Shown here one piece after another: positions 42,170 to 51,792 of a stretch of DNA of 64,000 bases (the first letter of the stretch is position 1; each line of letters opens with the position of its first letter). The notes below the pieces were generated by a model. It was given only the letters and a program-made list of their open reading frames with translations. It made no database searches and had not been told where the DNA came from. The DNA is from UBA1876 sp003446665 (GTDB lineage: Bacteria > Synergistota > Synergistia > Synergistales > Thermovirgaceae). The translations under genes were made by a program, and so were the position numbers. The stretch lies in the NCBI GenBank assembly GCA_040616305.1, contig CP159918.1:372001-436000 (forward strand). The letters are read 5' to 3'.

Positions 42170-43351
42170 ATGGCATTGCTTTTCGAAGTATCGGAGTACA
42201 AGGAACGCCTCAGGAAGACGAAAGAGAGCATGCTTCGCATGGGGATCCAGGTGCTGGTGGTAAGCGATCCGGCCAACATGAACTACCTTACGGGATATGA
42301 CGGCTGGTCTTTTTACGTACATCAGGGGCTTGTGGTGGCTCTAGATTACGACGAGCCCATCTGGTGGGGCCGCGGCATGGACGCAAACGGCGCCAAGCTG
42401 ACGACCTGGCTGAAACACGACAACATCCGGCCCTACGCCGACGATTATGTACAGAACATGTTCAAGCACCCTATGAGCTTTGTCGCTGACATTATCCGTG
42501 GAAAAGGCTGGGAGACGCAAAACATCGGTGTGGAGAAGGACAACTATTGGTTTACGGGAGCCTGCCTGGACACTTTGCGGGAGGAACTGCCCTGCGCGGA
42601 CATTCGCGATGCCACGAGCCTCGTAAACTGGATAAGGACCATAAAGTCGCCTGCGGAAATAGCCTATATGAGACAGGCGGCGGAAGTCTGCGAGCACGTC
42701 ATGAATACAGCCATCGAATCCATAAAAGTGGGAGTCAAGGAAAGTGAAGCAGCGGCGAACGTTTACCACGCGGTGGTCAAGGGTACCGAGAAGGTGACGG
42801 GGGACCATCCCGCGATCTTTCCCATCATGCCGTCCAACGAGAGGACCTCGGCGGCGCACCTTGGATGGAACCCGGACAGGGAATACGCGCCGGGCGACAT
42901 CATCCTGCTCGAATTATGCGGGGTTCGGTACAGGTATCACTGCCCGCTTTCCAGGACGGTTTATATCGGCGACCCGCCGAAGGAACTCCAGGAAATCGCC
43001 GACGTCGTCATCGATGGTATAGCGAAGACGCTTGACTTCGTAAAGCCCGGAGTGACGGCGGAAGAGATAGAGGCAAAATGGAGGGAAGCCATTTCCGGCT
43101 CCAGGGTTGTCAAGCCCTCGAGGCTCGGTTACGCCTTTGGCCTCAACTACGTACCCGACTGGGGAGAACACACGTTGAGCCTCCGGCCCGGAGACAAGAC
43201 CATAATGAAACCCGGCATGACCATCCATCTGATGCCCGGCATATGGCTCGATGAGTTTGGTTTCGAATGCAGCGAGCCCTTTGTAGTAACCGAAAAAGGC
43301 TGTGAGACCTTTTTGAAATACCCCCGCAAGATTTTTACCAGGCAGGGTTAG
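42170..43351 (+). CDS. M24-family hydrolase without metal ligands (creatinase/DoeA-like)
   Basis: A 393-residue pita-bread-fold protein. Metal-dependent M24 peptidases need Asp, Asp, His, Glu, Glu. Here the first two positions read LLELCG and CPLSRTV, the His region reads YAFGLNYVPDWGEHTLSLRPG and the fourth ligand reads MTIHLMPG, so most ligands are gone, as in creatinase and ectoine hydrolase (DoeA), which hydrolyse C-N bonds without metal. The YVPDWGEH stretch is especially like DoeA. ATG 42170 follows GGAGGTGGG; an upstream in-frame start at 42110 has none. The substrate is probably a cyclic amidine, guanidine or N-acyl amino acid, by inference only. Confidence 0.75.
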   Translation: MALLFEVSEYKERLRKTKESMLRMGIQVLVVSDPANMNYLTGYDGWSFYVHQGLVVALDYDEPIWWGRGMDANGAKLTTWLKHDNIRPYADDYVQNMFKHPMSFVADIIRGKGWETQNIGVEKDNYWFTGACLDTLREELPCADIRDATSLVNWIRTIKSPAEIAYMRQAAEVCEHVMNTAIESIKVGVKESEAAANVYHAVVKGTEKVTGDHPAIFPIMPSNERTSAAHLGWNPDREYAPGDIILLELCGVRYRYHCPLSRTVYIGDPPKELQEIADVVIDGIAKTLDFVKPGVTAEEIEAKWREAISGSRVVKPSRLGYAFGLNYVPDWGEHTLSLRPGDKTIMKPGMTIHLMPGIWLDEFGFECSEPFVVTEKGCETFLKYPRKIFTRQG

Positions 43352-43374
43352 GCCTGGGCAAAGGGTGATGCAAG

Positions 43375-44577
43375 ATGAGTTTTCTCGAAAACATACGGGA
43401 AGAAATTTTGTCCCTGGAGGACGAACTGGTCGAGTTGAGACGGGATTTTCACATGTACCCGGAACTTGGCTTCCAGGAAGAGCGCACTTCCGCCAAAATC
43501 GCATCATATCTAAAGGAATTGGGGCTTGAAGTCAGGGAGAAGATAGCCCACACTGGAGTGACGGCGGTACTAAAAGGCGAAAAGGGGCCAGGCAAATGCG
43601 TTATGCTGCGTGCAGATATGGACGCACTCCCCCTGCAGGAGCAAAATAACGCGCCCTATCGTTCCCGTAACGATGGCGTAATGCATGCCTGCGGCCATGA
43701 TGCTCACATGGCCATGCTCCTCGTCGCGGCCAAGATTCTTGCTCGACACAAAGAAGAGATACCAGGCGAGATCTTGTTCGTGTTTCAACCCAACGAGGAG
43801 ATCGCCGGCGCGTTGAAGATGATAGAAGAAGGTGCCCTGGACGATCCAAAGCCAGAGGCCGCTTTCGCCATACATGTGTGGGCCCCCATAGAAAGCGGCA
43901 AGATCGGTGCTACTCCGGGCGCCGTCATGGCGGCCCTGGACGTTTTCGATGTAAAGATAAAGGGTAAAGGAGGACATACAGGAGCCCCGCACATGGCTGT
44001 CGACCCTATCCTGGCCGCGGCGGACGTGGTTACGTCAGTTCAGATGATACAGACGCGGGAAATCGATGTCCTGAAACCCACCCTTATCATGTTCGGCCGA
44101 CTTAACGCAGGTACGGCGAAAAACATCATTCCAGAGGAAGCTGAATTGAGCGGTACGATACGCTACCTTTACGAAGGTGGTCCCGATAGTCCGGAAAAGC
44201 CGGCGGAACGGTTCAAACGCGTTGTCGAGGACGTTTGCCGCAAGCACCGATGCGAGTGCGATGTTAAGTTTAATGCAGAGAATTTCACGCTTATAAACGA
44301 CGCTGCCATGACGGAATTGGTACGAAAGACAGCGGCCGATGTCGTAGGGTCTGATAATTTGATAGACTATATAGGAACCGCCGGAGAGGATTTTGCAGAA
44401 TTTGCGAAGAGAATACCGTCCTGCTTTTATTTCCTTGGTGCGGGGAATGCGCAAAAAGGGACAGATTTTCCGCAGCATCATCCATGTTTCGACATAGACG
44501 AGGCTGTATTGCCTATGGGTGTGGAAATGCACGTAAGGACGGCAATGTCTTTTCTTGGAGGCGGAAAGGGGAAATAG
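43375..44577 (+). CDS. M20-family amidohydrolase (hippurate/N-acyl-amino acid hydrolase type)
   Basis: A 400-residue zinc amidohydrolase. Metal-binding motifs of the M20D group are intact: MLRADMDALPLQE, VMHACGHDAHMAM, PNEEIAGALKMI and the C-terminal histidine of FPQHHPCFDIDE; the lid-domain KGKGGHTGAPHMAVDP is clear. Such enzymes remove acyl groups from N-acyl amino acids or indole conjugates. It follows the M24 gene after 23 bases and precedes the GntR gene by 23 bases, so they are one operon. Confidence 0.9.
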   Translation: MSFLENIREEILSLEDELVELRRDFHMYPELGFQEERTSAKIASYLKELGLEVREKIAHTGVTAVLKGEKGPGKCVMLRADMDALPLQEQNNAPYRSRNDGVMHACGHDAHMAMLLVAAKILARHKEEIPGEILFVFQPNEEIAGALKMIEEGALDDPKPEAAFAIHVWAPIESGKIGATPGAVMAALDVFDVKIKGKGGHTGAPHMAVDPILAAADVVTSVQMIQTREIDVLKPTLIMFGRLNAGTAKNIIPEEAELSGTIRYLYEGGPDSPEKPAERFKRVVEDVCRKHRCECDVKFNAENFTLINDAAMTELVRKTAADVVGSDNLIDYIGTAGEDFAEFAKRIPSCFYFLGAGNAQKGTDFPQHHPCFDIDEAVLPMGVEMHVRTAMSFLGGGKGK

Positions 44578-44600
44578 CCTGTAGCAAACGGGAGTGGTAA

Positions 44601-45317
44601 ATGTTGCGGGGAAAAGGGTTTGTTTACGAGAACCTCAACAGGCGCGTCGTTGAGTTTTTGAGAGACGAGATCCTCTGGTCGGGACGGTTGAAGCATGGCC
44701 ATCACATCCAGGAAGTTGAAATCGCCGAAGAGCTTAACATCAGCAGGGCACCCGTGAGGGAGGCCCTGAGGGAGCTGGAGCATGAGGGCCTGGTGGAATA
44801 CATTCCCCGCAGAGGGGTATACGTGGCCAGCTTCGACAAGGAGGATTTTCTGGAGATCGTCGATATCAGGTACGCCATTGAATCGAGGGTTTACGAAGCC
44901 ATAGTGAAAAACAACCGCCTGACTCCGGAGGATTTCAAAAAACTCAGGTCCATGATCGATGTCATGGTCGCCCTCGCCAAGGAAGAAACCGACGAGACCG
45001 GGAAGACGGCAGCCATTGCCGAGCAGGACATCAATTTTCATCGTTACATATGGGAGAAATCCGGACGCAAGTGGAGCTACAAAATACTGTCAAACCTGTA
45101 TTACCAGTTACGTCTTGCCCTGATGGAAGACTGGATTATCGAGCAGGGCATGGCCCAGGACCTGGAGCGTTCCGTAATCCTGCACTACGATATAGTTAAC
45201 TGTCTCGAGAAGGGTGACGTGGAAGGTGCCAAGAGGATCCTTTTGCGCCATATTTTCACCCTGTCGCAAGGACAGGAAACGTTGGAAAAAGAAAACATAC
45301 GCAAAATATTGCATTGA
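44601..45317 (+). CDS. GntR-family transcriptional regulator (FCD type)
   Basis: A 238-residue regulator with an N-terminal winged helix-turn-helix (LKHGHHIQEVEIAEELNISR, then APVREALRELEHEGLVEYIP) and a C-terminal all-helical FCD ligand-binding domain with the metal-binding pattern (DINFHRYIWEKSG). It is the last gene of the amidohydrolase operon and probably controls it in response to a carboxylate substrate or product; the ATGTCGAC pair near 41119 and 41151 is a candidate site. Confidence 0.88.
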   Translation: MLRGKGFVYENLNRRVVEFLRDEILWSGRLKHGHHIQEVEIAEELNISRAPVREALRELEHEGLVEYIPRRGVYVASFDKEDFLEIVDIRYAIESRVYEAIVKNNRLTPEDFKKLRSMIDVMVALAKEETDETGKTAAIAEQDINFHRYIWEKSGRKWSYKILSNLYYQLRLALMEDWIIEQGMAQDLERSVILHYDIVNCLEKGDVEGAKRILLRHIFTLSQGQETLEKENIRKILH

Positions 45318-45713
45318 AGTTGCGGACAGAAGTCGTTCGGTCCATCCGTTACAAATAAGGATATCCGGATGAACCATTGCTTGTTTTGAGGCCACTGCAG
45401 CCGGAGAGGTTAAACGTCAAATACTGGATCAGAAGCGTTAAAGCAAAGGGGGCTGCGCTCAAACGCAGCCCCCCCTTTGTATGGTTTTATCGGTTTGTTA
45501 TTCCTTGAATCGGCAAAGTTCAAGGTTTCGTCTTTTTTCGTGTATGCGCAATCCGTGCCTTGAAGATCTTCTGTGCCGTAGTATTGCAAATACGGACGGT
45601 ATCGGCTCTGACAGTACACTTTATTAACCACTAGCTCTCCGAGACATGATAAAATCCCATCGGTCAAGGGATTTCCCCCAGCGGTATTTAATTTTGAGAG
45701 GTGATACATCGTT
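45318..45713. other. Intergenic region with terminator
   Basis: No gene is recognised in these 396 bases. The only clear element is the terminator at 45445-45478. The AGAGGTGATACATC at the end is the ribosome-binding region of the next gene. Confidence 0.4.
45445..45478 (+). terminator. Terminator after the GntR operon
   Basis: A 13-bp stem (AAAGGGGGCTGCG with CGCAGCCCCCCCTTT, one bulged C) with a 6-base loop, followed by TTTG. It lies about 130 bases beyond the GntR stop. Confidence 0.7.
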
Positions 45714-46508
45714 ATGTGCAGGATTCTCCTTTGTGGCCGGGGTGGCAGTGGCAAAAGCACCATTGCAGCGCTTCTGGCGCGTTATCTTGCCGTTAACGGA
45801 CGATCGGTTTGCGTGATCGATGCCGACGAGAGCAATGAAAGCCTGTCTCGTATGCTTGGCGTACCTGCTCCTGAAATGACCCTCGCCGATGAGTTCGGAG
45901 GCAGGGAAGCGATTTCGAAGTGGGCTGAATGCAAAAATCGTGAGGAGAGCGAGTCCTTCTGTGAACTTTTCGGAGAAAAGCGTGAATTGCATGTACGCGA
46001 CCTACCCGGAACATGTGTAGGAGGAAGGGATAATTTATGCCTTATAAGCATCGGGAAAATCAGGAGGCCGAAGGAAGGATGCGCTTGTCCCTTTGGTGTT
46101 TTGGGACGTCACCTTATTGAGAGCCTGCACGAGGGGAATTGGATCTATATAATCGACACAGACGCGGGAACGGAACACATCGGGCGAGGTCTTCACGAGT
46201 GTTGTGATGTATTTTTCCCCGTGCTGGATCTTTCGTTTGAATCTGTGCTTTTTTCCCGCTTCATCAATAAAATTGCCGAAGAGCAGTGTAAGCCTTGCTT
46301 TTCGATTTTGAATAAGGCAGCTCGCGAAGAGCTTGGAAAGATAGGAGAATCCATCAGCGCAGGCAGGATAGGGGATTTTGTGGTTTTCCCCAATCTTCCC
46401 GGCGTCGCCGAGGCTAATCTGTTTGGCTGCCCGGTACCACTCGAACCTGATGTCCTGCCGATGCTCGAACGCATGGAAGCCCTTTTCGGAGCCGTAAGAA
46501 CACGTTAG
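45714..46508 (+). CDS. CooC/MinD-like P-loop ATPase
   Basis: A 264-residue deviant-Walker-A ATPase. The P loop reads GRGGSGKST at residues 8-16, then VIDADESNESLSRMLG. A CACPFGVLGRH segment in the middle resembles the cysteine motif of CooC, which matures nickel carbon monoxide dehydrogenase. YIIDTDAGTEHIGRG is the switch II region. No CODH gene is in the window, so the client is unknown; a metallocentre-assembly role is inferred from the family. ATG 45714 follows GAGAGGTGAT. Confidence 0.75.
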   Translation: MCRILLCGRGGSGKSTIAALLARYLAVNGRSVCVIDADESNESLSRMLGVPAPEMTLADEFGGREAISKWAECKNREESESFCELFGEKRELHVRDLPGTCVGGRDNLCLISIGKIRRPKEGCACPFGVLGRHLIESLHEGNWIYIIDTDAGTEHIGRGLHECCDVFFPVLDLSFESVLFSRFINKIAEEQCKPCFSILNKAAREELGKIGESISAGRIGDFVVFPNLPGVAEANLFGCPVPLEPDVLPMLERMEALFGAVRTR

Positions 46509-46542
46509 CGAAGGATTCGGAAACGTTTTGCCCGGACAGATA

Positions 46543-47055
46543 TCAACGGGAAAGGGCGTGGATGACCTCTTTCATGAAAAAGGGCAGATCCGAGGGGCGC
46601 CGGCTGGTGATGATCCTTCCGGATTTGACCGCCGGGGCGTCTACCCACTCCGCGCCAGCGGCGATCAAGTCGTCCTTTATGCTTGGGTAGCTTGTGACCT
46701 TCATTCCGGATACGATCCCGGCTGATACGAGAAGGCTACCAGCATGGCAAATGCCGGCTACGATGCCTCCGTTCTCGAAGACCTGCCTGACGAGTTGCAC
46801 GATGTCGTGAGACATTCTCAGCTTGTCCGGCGCCCAGCCGCCAGGGATGATGACTCCCAAAAGAGGCTTTCCCTGCAGGCTTCCCGCGTCGTAGGTCGCT
46901 TCGGTAAACGTGCCGAACTTCCCCCTGTACATTTTGGGAGCCGTTGGAGCGACGATCAGGGGTTCGAACCCGGCTTCCTGCAACCTGTAATAGGGATACC
47001 AGAACTCTATATCATGAAAGTCATTTTCGACGAGTATAGCTATATATTCGGACAA
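46543..47055 (-). CDS. DJ-1/PfpI family protein
   Basis: A 170-residue protein with the class I glutamine-amidotransferase-like fold of the DJ-1/PfpI group. The nucleophilic Cys sits in the nucleophile elbow AGICHAGSLLVSAG; VIIPGGWAPDKLR holds the acidic partner region. Relatives act as proteases, glyoxalases or deglycases under stress. It is divergent from the nitroreductase gene. Confidence 0.9.
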   Translation of the reverse strand: MSEYIAILVENDFHDIEFWYPYYRLQEAGFEPLIVAPTAPKMYRGKFGTFTEATYDAGSLQGKPLLGVIIPGGWAPDKLRMSHDIVQLVRQVFENGGIVAGICHAGSLLVSAGIVSGMKVTSYPSIKDDLIAAGAEWVDAPAVKSGRIITSRRPSDLPFFMKEVIHALSR

Positions 47056-47184
47056 TTCAATTACCTCCCTTTTGGGGTAGATTGCGAAAAAATACGATCG
47101 CCTGGATTAATTATAATATGCGTGACTTGTTTTCCAAAAGACATTTTCCAGAAAATGAACCTGAAGAGGACAGGAGGAATATCC

Positions 47185-47712
47185 ATGAACTCGCGGTACA
47201 GACAGGCTGTTTCAAATATTCTTGGCAGACGCAGCATCCGGCGCTTTGACGAGCGTCCAGTAGAAAAGGAGAAAGTCTCGCTCATACTTGAGTGCGCCTT
47301 TGCCGCGCCCAGTGCGGGAAACGCACGGCCGACCCACGTAGTGATCGTGGACGACAGGCCTGTTTTGAACGCTTTGGCTGAGGTTCTCCCTTACGGAAAA
47401 ATGCTTTCAAAGGCCCCCCTCGCTTTCATCGTTTGTGCCGACACTTCGGGAAGTGATATCGCCCGACTGTACTGGGAAGAAGATTGTGCGGCAGCCATGC
47501 AAAACATCCTTCTGGCTGCATACGCCCTGGAGCTGGGCGGCGTGTGGCTCGGTGTCCATCATGCTCCCGAAAGGGTTCACGCGGTTAGGAACCTGATAAA
47601 AATCCCGGATAATATAGAGGTTCTCGGAATAACGGCGATAGGTTATCCGGCTGAAAAGAAAGACCCACATGAAGGAATCCCGGAGGGCAAAATACACGTC
47701 AACCAGTGGTAA
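47185..47712 (+). CDS. Nitroreductase family protein
   Basis: A 175-residue FMN-dependent nitroreductase. The N-terminal FMN-phosphate motif RRSIRRFDERPVEKEKV, the APSAGNARPTHVVIVDD segment and the C-terminal ITAIGYPAEKK are family hallmarks. The natural substrate is unknown. ATG 47185 follows AGGAGG; longer upstream frames overlap the divergent DJ-1 gene and are not supported. Confidence 0.9.
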   Translation: MNSRYRQAVSNILGRRSIRRFDERPVEKEKVSLILECAFAAPSAGNARPTHVVIVDDRPVLNALAEVLPYGKMLSKAPLAFIVCADTSGSDIARLYWEEDCAAAMQNILLAAYALELGGVWLGVHHAPERVHAVRNLIKIPDNIEVLGITAIGYPAEKKDPHEGIPEGKIHVNQW

Positions 47713-47819
47713 GAATCGGACGATCCGCATATTTTGTGAATTTTGATGTAAAATATAAACGAAAGGCTGGCGAAGAGGCGAAGATTCAGGGACCTACCGA
47801 GTCGGGTACCGCTTTTTCA

Positions 47820-47846
47820 GGCGGCGGATTTCACCGCCGCCTTTGT
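47820..47846 (+). terminator. Hairpin between the nitroreductase gene and gyrA
   Basis: A 9-bp GC-rich stem (AGGCGGCGG with CCGCCGCCT) with a 5-base loop, followed by TTGTC. It is probably a weak terminator of the nitroreductase transcript, or a structured gyrA 5' leader. Confidence 0.45.
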
Positions 47847-47878
47847 CATGACTGAAAAGGAAAAGGGAGAGATTTACC

Positions 47879-50326
47879 GTGGAAAAACATTCGGGCGAAC
47901 TGCCTTTCGGAAAAGTCATTCCTCTGCCTCTTGAAGAAGAAATCAAACACAGCTACCTCGATTACGCCATGAGCGTTATCGTGGGACGAGCGCTTCCGGA
48001 CGCGAGGGATGGCCTGAAACCGGTCCAGCGAAGAGTATTGTATTCCATGCTGGGGCTGGGCTTAAGACATAACCAATCCTACAAGAAATCCGCCCGTGTC
48101 GTCGGTGAAACGATGGGTAAGTACCACCCTCATGGCGATGCGGCGATATACGACACCATGACTAGGCTGGCGCAGGACTTTTCCATGCGCTACCCCCTTG
48201 TAGACGGACAGGGTAATTTCGGCTCAATTGACGGTGATCCGCCCGCGGCCATGCGTTACACCGAAGCCCGCCTGTCGGAGATAGGCGAGATGATGCTTGA
48301 GGATATCGACGAGGAAACAGTGGACTGGGGTTCCAACTTCGACGATTCTCTCGAGGAGCCCCTTACTCTTCCCACGCGCCTGCCGAACCTGCTGATCAAC
48401 GGAAGCACCGGGATAGCCGTGGGCATGGCCACGAACATACCGCCCCACAATCTAAGGGAGGTGGTGGATGCCCTCTGCTATGTCCTGGAAACGCCCGAAG
48501 CGGAGATCGACGGGATCCTTCAGCGAATGCCCGGTCCGGACTTCCCGACGGGCGGGGTCATTCTCGGCAGGGACGGTATCGTAGACGCCTATCGTACAGG
48601 CCGGGGCAAGCTTACCGTTAGAGGCAGGGCTCATGTCGAGGATGGCAAACGGGGCAAATCCTCTATTATCATCACGGAAATCCCTTACATGGTTAACAAG
48701 ACCACGCTGCTCGAGGCCATAGCCAAAGGTGTTCAGAACAAGATTCTGGACGGTATCACGGACCTCAGGGACGAATCGGATCGCAGGGGTATCCGGATAG
48801 TTGTTGAGCTTTCCCGCGATGCCGATCCCGATGTTACTTTGCGCCAGCTGTACAGGAGGACCCAGCTGCAGACGACCTTCGGAATAATAAACCTCGCTCT
48901 TGTGGACGGAGAACCGAAGGAATTGTCCATACCCCGCATGCTGAGGATTTTTCTTGATTACAGGCGGGACGTCATCCGCCGCAGGACCACGTTCAGACTC
49001 CGCAAGGCCCGGGAGCGGGCCCATATAGTGGAAGGCCTGCTGAAGGCGATAGACATCATCGATGAAGTAATCGCCCTTATTCGCGGTTCAAAAGACACCC
49101 CGACGGCAAAACAAGGCCTTCTTGAGCGCATGGATTTCTCGGAAGTTCAGGCCCAGGCCATTCTCGAAATGCGGCTGCAGAGGCTTACCGGTCTCGAAAG
49201 GCACAGGCTGGAGGAGGAAATGGCCCAGCTATTGGCCGACATAGAGCGGTACGAAAGCATTCTTGGCAGTTCCGAGGTTCTCGACTCGGTAGTTCGGGAA
49301 GAACTGCTCGAGGTCCGGAAACGTTTCGCCGATGAAAGAAAGACGGACATTATCGACGCGGTGGAAGATGTTTCTACCGAAGATTTGATCCCCGAAGAAG
49401 AAATAGTCGTAGTTTTGTCGCGTGACGGTTACGTCAGGCGGATGCCCCTTGAGACCTACCGGTGCCAGGGACGAGGGGGAAAAGGAGTAAAGGGTGCGAC
49501 GCCGAAAACTGGTGATGAGGCCGCTATTCTGACAGTTTCAAGCACTCATAGGGATTTGCTCTTTTTCACTTCAAGGGGGCGTGTGTTCGCGGTTAAAGGT
49601 TATGTGCTTCCGGAGCCCAAGACGGGGAAAGGCCGCCTGGTTAACCAGTTTATCAGCCTCGAGAAGGACGAGTACGTAGTGGCTTTACGCGACAACTACC
49701 TGCATGGAGCGGCCTTCGTCTTCTTTATTACCGAAAAAGGGACGGCGAAGAGGCTCCCCTCGGAGGAACTGGAGAACCTGACTCGCGCGGGGCGTCGCGT
49801 GCTGTCCCTTGCCCCCGGCGACAGGATAGCCAGGGTCCGTTTTACTTCGGGGAAAGATGACATCCTGCTTGTGACTGCAAGGGGTAAGGCCCTGCGTACG
49901 AAGGAAGAGGAATTCCGACCCATGGGACGGCAGGCGCACGGTGTGCGGGGAATAAAGCTTGCTCCGGGCGACTCGGTGGTTGGCTGTGAGGTCGTAAGGG
50001 AAGGGCGCCAACCCTTGTTTGTAACCAAAAAGGGTATCGGCAAACGGACGGAGTTTTCCGAGTTTACCCCCCATCACAGGGGAACCTCCGGTGTCAGGGC
50101 GATGCAGATTTCCGACAAGACTGGCCTTCTTATCGGTTCCTGGGGTGTAAGCCCGGAAGACGAAATAATACTGATGACCAACCATGGAAGGGTCGTTCGG
50201 CTGGAAGCGCGCGACATCTCCGTTTTAGGCAGGAGCGCGACCGGGTACCGAGTGATAAGCCTCGACGAGGGCGATACCGTAGCAGATGTAAGCGTCATCC
50301 ACGCTGACGAGGAAGAGGAAGAGTAA
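47879..50326 (+). CDS. gyrA: DNA gyrase subunit A
   Basis: The 815-residue breakage-reunion subunit of DNA gyrase introduces negative supercoils with GyrB. The catalytic tyrosine is in AAMRYTEARL (about residue 127), after YHPHGDAAIYD, and the C-terminal beta-pinwheel carries a GyrA box QGRGGKG near residue 530, which separates gyrase from topoisomerase IV. It starts with GTG at 47879 after AAGGGAGAG. gyrB is not in the window; psd and pssA follow after 2 bases. Confidence 0.96.
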   Translation: MEKHSGELPFGKVIPLPLEEEIKHSYLDYAMSVIVGRALPDARDGLKPVQRRVLYSMLGLGLRHNQSYKKSARVVGETMGKYHPHGDAAIYDTMTRLAQDFSMRYPLVDGQGNFGSIDGDPPAAMRYTEARLSEIGEMMLEDIDEETVDWGSNFDDSLEEPLTLPTRLPNLLINGSTGIAVGMATNIPPHNLREVVDALCYVLETPEAEIDGILQRMPGPDFPTGGVILGRDGIVDAYRTGRGKLTVRGRAHVEDGKRGKSSIIITEIPYMVNKTTLLEAIAKGVQNKILDGITDLRDESDRRGIRIVVELSRDADPDVTLRQLYRRTQLQTTFGIINLALVDGEPKELSIPRMLRIFLDYRRDVIRRRTTFRLRKARERAHIVEGLLKAIDIIDEVIALIRGSKDTPTAKQGLLERMDFSEVQAQAILEMRLQRLTGLERHRLEEEMAQLLADIERYESILGSSEVLDSVVREELLEVRKRFADERKTDIIDAVEDVSTEDLIPEEEIVVVLSRDGYVRRMPLETYRCQGRGGKGVKGATPKTGDEAAILTVSSTHRDLLFFTSRGRVFAVKGYVLPEPKTGKGRLVNQFISLEKDEYVVALRDNYLHGAAFVFFITEKGTAKRLPSEELENLTRAGRRVLSLAPGDRIARVRFTSGKDDILLVTARGKALRTKEEEFRPMGRQAHGVRGIKLAPGDSVVGCEVVREGRQPLFVTKKGIGKRTEFSEFTPHHRGTSGVRAMQISDKTGLLIGSWGVSPEDEIILMTNHGRVVRLEARDISVLGRSATGYRVISLDEGDTVADVSVIHADEEEEE

Positions 50327-50328
50327 AT

Positions 50329-50970
50329 ATGCGGCTTGCCCCTGAAGGGTTGAAACCTGTTGTAATCTGCCTTGTCATTGCCGTGTTGTTTTTGTTTTTC
50401 TGTGCTCCCGTCGCCGTTGTTTTTATCGCTGTGGCCGGCTTCCTGGCGTGGTTTTTCAGGGATCCCGAAAGGACACCCCCGGAGGATCAAAGAGCCTGGG
50501 TAAGCCCTGCAGACGGTAAGGTGGTCCAGGTGGGGCGGGCAAACCATCCTTTTACGGGTGAGAGTAACTACTTGGGCATTTTCATGTCTCCCCTTGATGT
50601 CCACGTGAATCGTATGCCTGCCGGTGGGCGGATCGAATACATGGAATACGTTCCGGGGAAAAAATGGATGGCCTTCGCACCCAAGGCGTCGGAGGAGAAC
50701 GAGCGTTTTTTTCTTGGTTTCGAAAGCAGCGAGGGGAAAGCAATGGTGGTACAGATTGCGGGCTTTTTGGCAAGACGCATCGTCTGTTCGAAACGGCGCG
50801 GCGATAATCTGGTTCGCGGCGAGCGTTTCGGGATGATAAAATTAGGTTCAAGAGTGGATGTATATATGCCTCTTTCCGTAAAACCGTGCGTCAGGACGGG
50901 ACAGCGGGTCAAGGCAGGGGTGACAGTGATCGGAGTGGTAGATGGTGGCCAGGCGAAAAAGAATGCATAA
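50329..50970 (+). CDS. psd: Phosphatidylserine decarboxylase
   Basis: Makes phosphatidylethanolamine from phosphatidylserine. The 213-residue protein is the short (PSD-A) form with an N-terminal membrane hairpin (residues 9-40), AFFRDPERTPP-like WFFRDPERTPPE, and the self-cleavage site LGS in MIKLGSRVDVYMP near the C terminus, where the pyruvoyl group forms. It is 2 bases after gyrA and overlaps pssA, which supplies its substrate. Confidence 0.93.
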   Translation: MRLAPEGLKPVVICLVIAVLFLFFCAPVAVVFIAVAGFLAWFFRDPERTPPEDQRAWVSPADGKVVQVGRANHPFTGESNYLGIFMSPLDVHVNRMPAGGRIEYMEYVPGKKWMAFAPKASEENERFFLGFESSEGKAMVVQIAGFLARRIVCSKRRGDNLVRGERFGMIKLGSRVDVYMPLSVKPCVRTGQRVKAGVTVIGVVDGGQAKKNA

Positions 50971-51688
50971 GAAACTTCCCTTCAGGAAAATCGTACCCAA
51001 TATGATAACCAGCGGTAACATGCTTTGCGGCATGCTTTCCATTGTGCTGACCTTTCATGGGCAGTACGTTCCTGCGGCGTTATTGGTATACATCGCGATG
51101 GTCTTTGATTATCTAGATGGCGACATGGCCCGTCGGCTGGGAGGTAGCAGCGAATTCGGCATGGAGTTGGACAGCCTCGCCGACGTCGTCAGTTTCGGCG
51201 TTGCACCGGCGGTTTTGCTTTATAGCGTTTATTTGCAGGGTTTCTGGAGTGTTACTGGTGCCCTTGTGGCGGCCTTTTTCGCTCTTTGTGGCGCCTTGAG
51301 ACTGGCGCGCTTCAATGTGCACCATGTGTCCGGGTCATTTCAGGGGTTGCCGATCCCTGCAGCCGGACACTTCGTGGTTTCTTTTGTCTTTGCGGGAATT
51401 GCCCTGCCGGCGTGGCTCATGTCGCTTGTTACCGTCGGTACAGGTCTTTTGATGATCTCGAGCGTCCCCTTCGGTAATCTCAAAACACTCAAAAAAGGCA
51501 ATCTCAACAAGGTCCGTGCCTTTGCCTTGTTGGGTGTAGCCTTCACTCTCGTTGCGGTGTTGCGGCAATCGGCTCTATTGGCGGGAATATCCATTTATAT
51601 AGCGAGCGGCTTTTTGCATTTTGACTGGGGTAAATGGCTGAGCCTCGATTCAGAGAGCGAAGACTATCTCGAACACCGTAATACCTAA
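50942..51688 (+). CDS. pssA: CDP-diacylglycerol-serine O-phosphatidyltransferase
   Basis: Joins CDP-diacylglycerol and serine to give phosphatidylserine, the substrate of the preceding decarboxylase. The 248-residue membrane protein has about six to eight helices and the CDP-alcohol phosphotransferase motif DYLDGDMARRLGGSSEFGM, then ELDSLADVVSFG. ATG 50942 overlaps psd by 29 bases; ATG 50963 is an alternative. Confidence 0.93.
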   Translation: MVARRKRMHKKLPFRKIVPNMITSGNMLCGMLSIVLTFHGQYVPAALLVYIAMVFDYLDGDMARRLGGSSEFGMELDSLADVVSFGVAPAVLLYSVYLQGFWSVTGALVAAFFALCGALRLARFNVHHVSGSFQGLPIPAAGHFVVSFVFAGIALPAWLMSLVTVGTGLLMISSVPFGNLKTLKKGNLNKVRAFALLGVAFTLVAVLRQSALLAGISIYIASGFLHFDWGKWLSLDSESEDYLEHRNT

Positions 51689-51758
51689 CACCGTAATACC
51701 TGATTTGTCGAAGCGGGAAATTGCTACGAGGGTTCAGGAGTCCCGAAAAGAAAACAGT

Positions 51759-51792
51759 GCCGGGAGGCTTTAAAGCCTCCCGGCGTTTTTTT
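51759..51792. terminator. Bidirectional terminator between pssA and thiT
   Basis: A 13-bp stem (GCCGGGAGGCTTT at 51759-51771 with 51772-51784), then TTTTTTT. A-rich sequence on the other side makes it usable for thiT too. Confidence 0.8.

Noticed and set aside
46950..46990. tRNA-like GGTTCGAACCC sequence
   Set aside because: It lies inside the DJ-1 gene on the coding strand, with no acceptor or anticodon arms around it.
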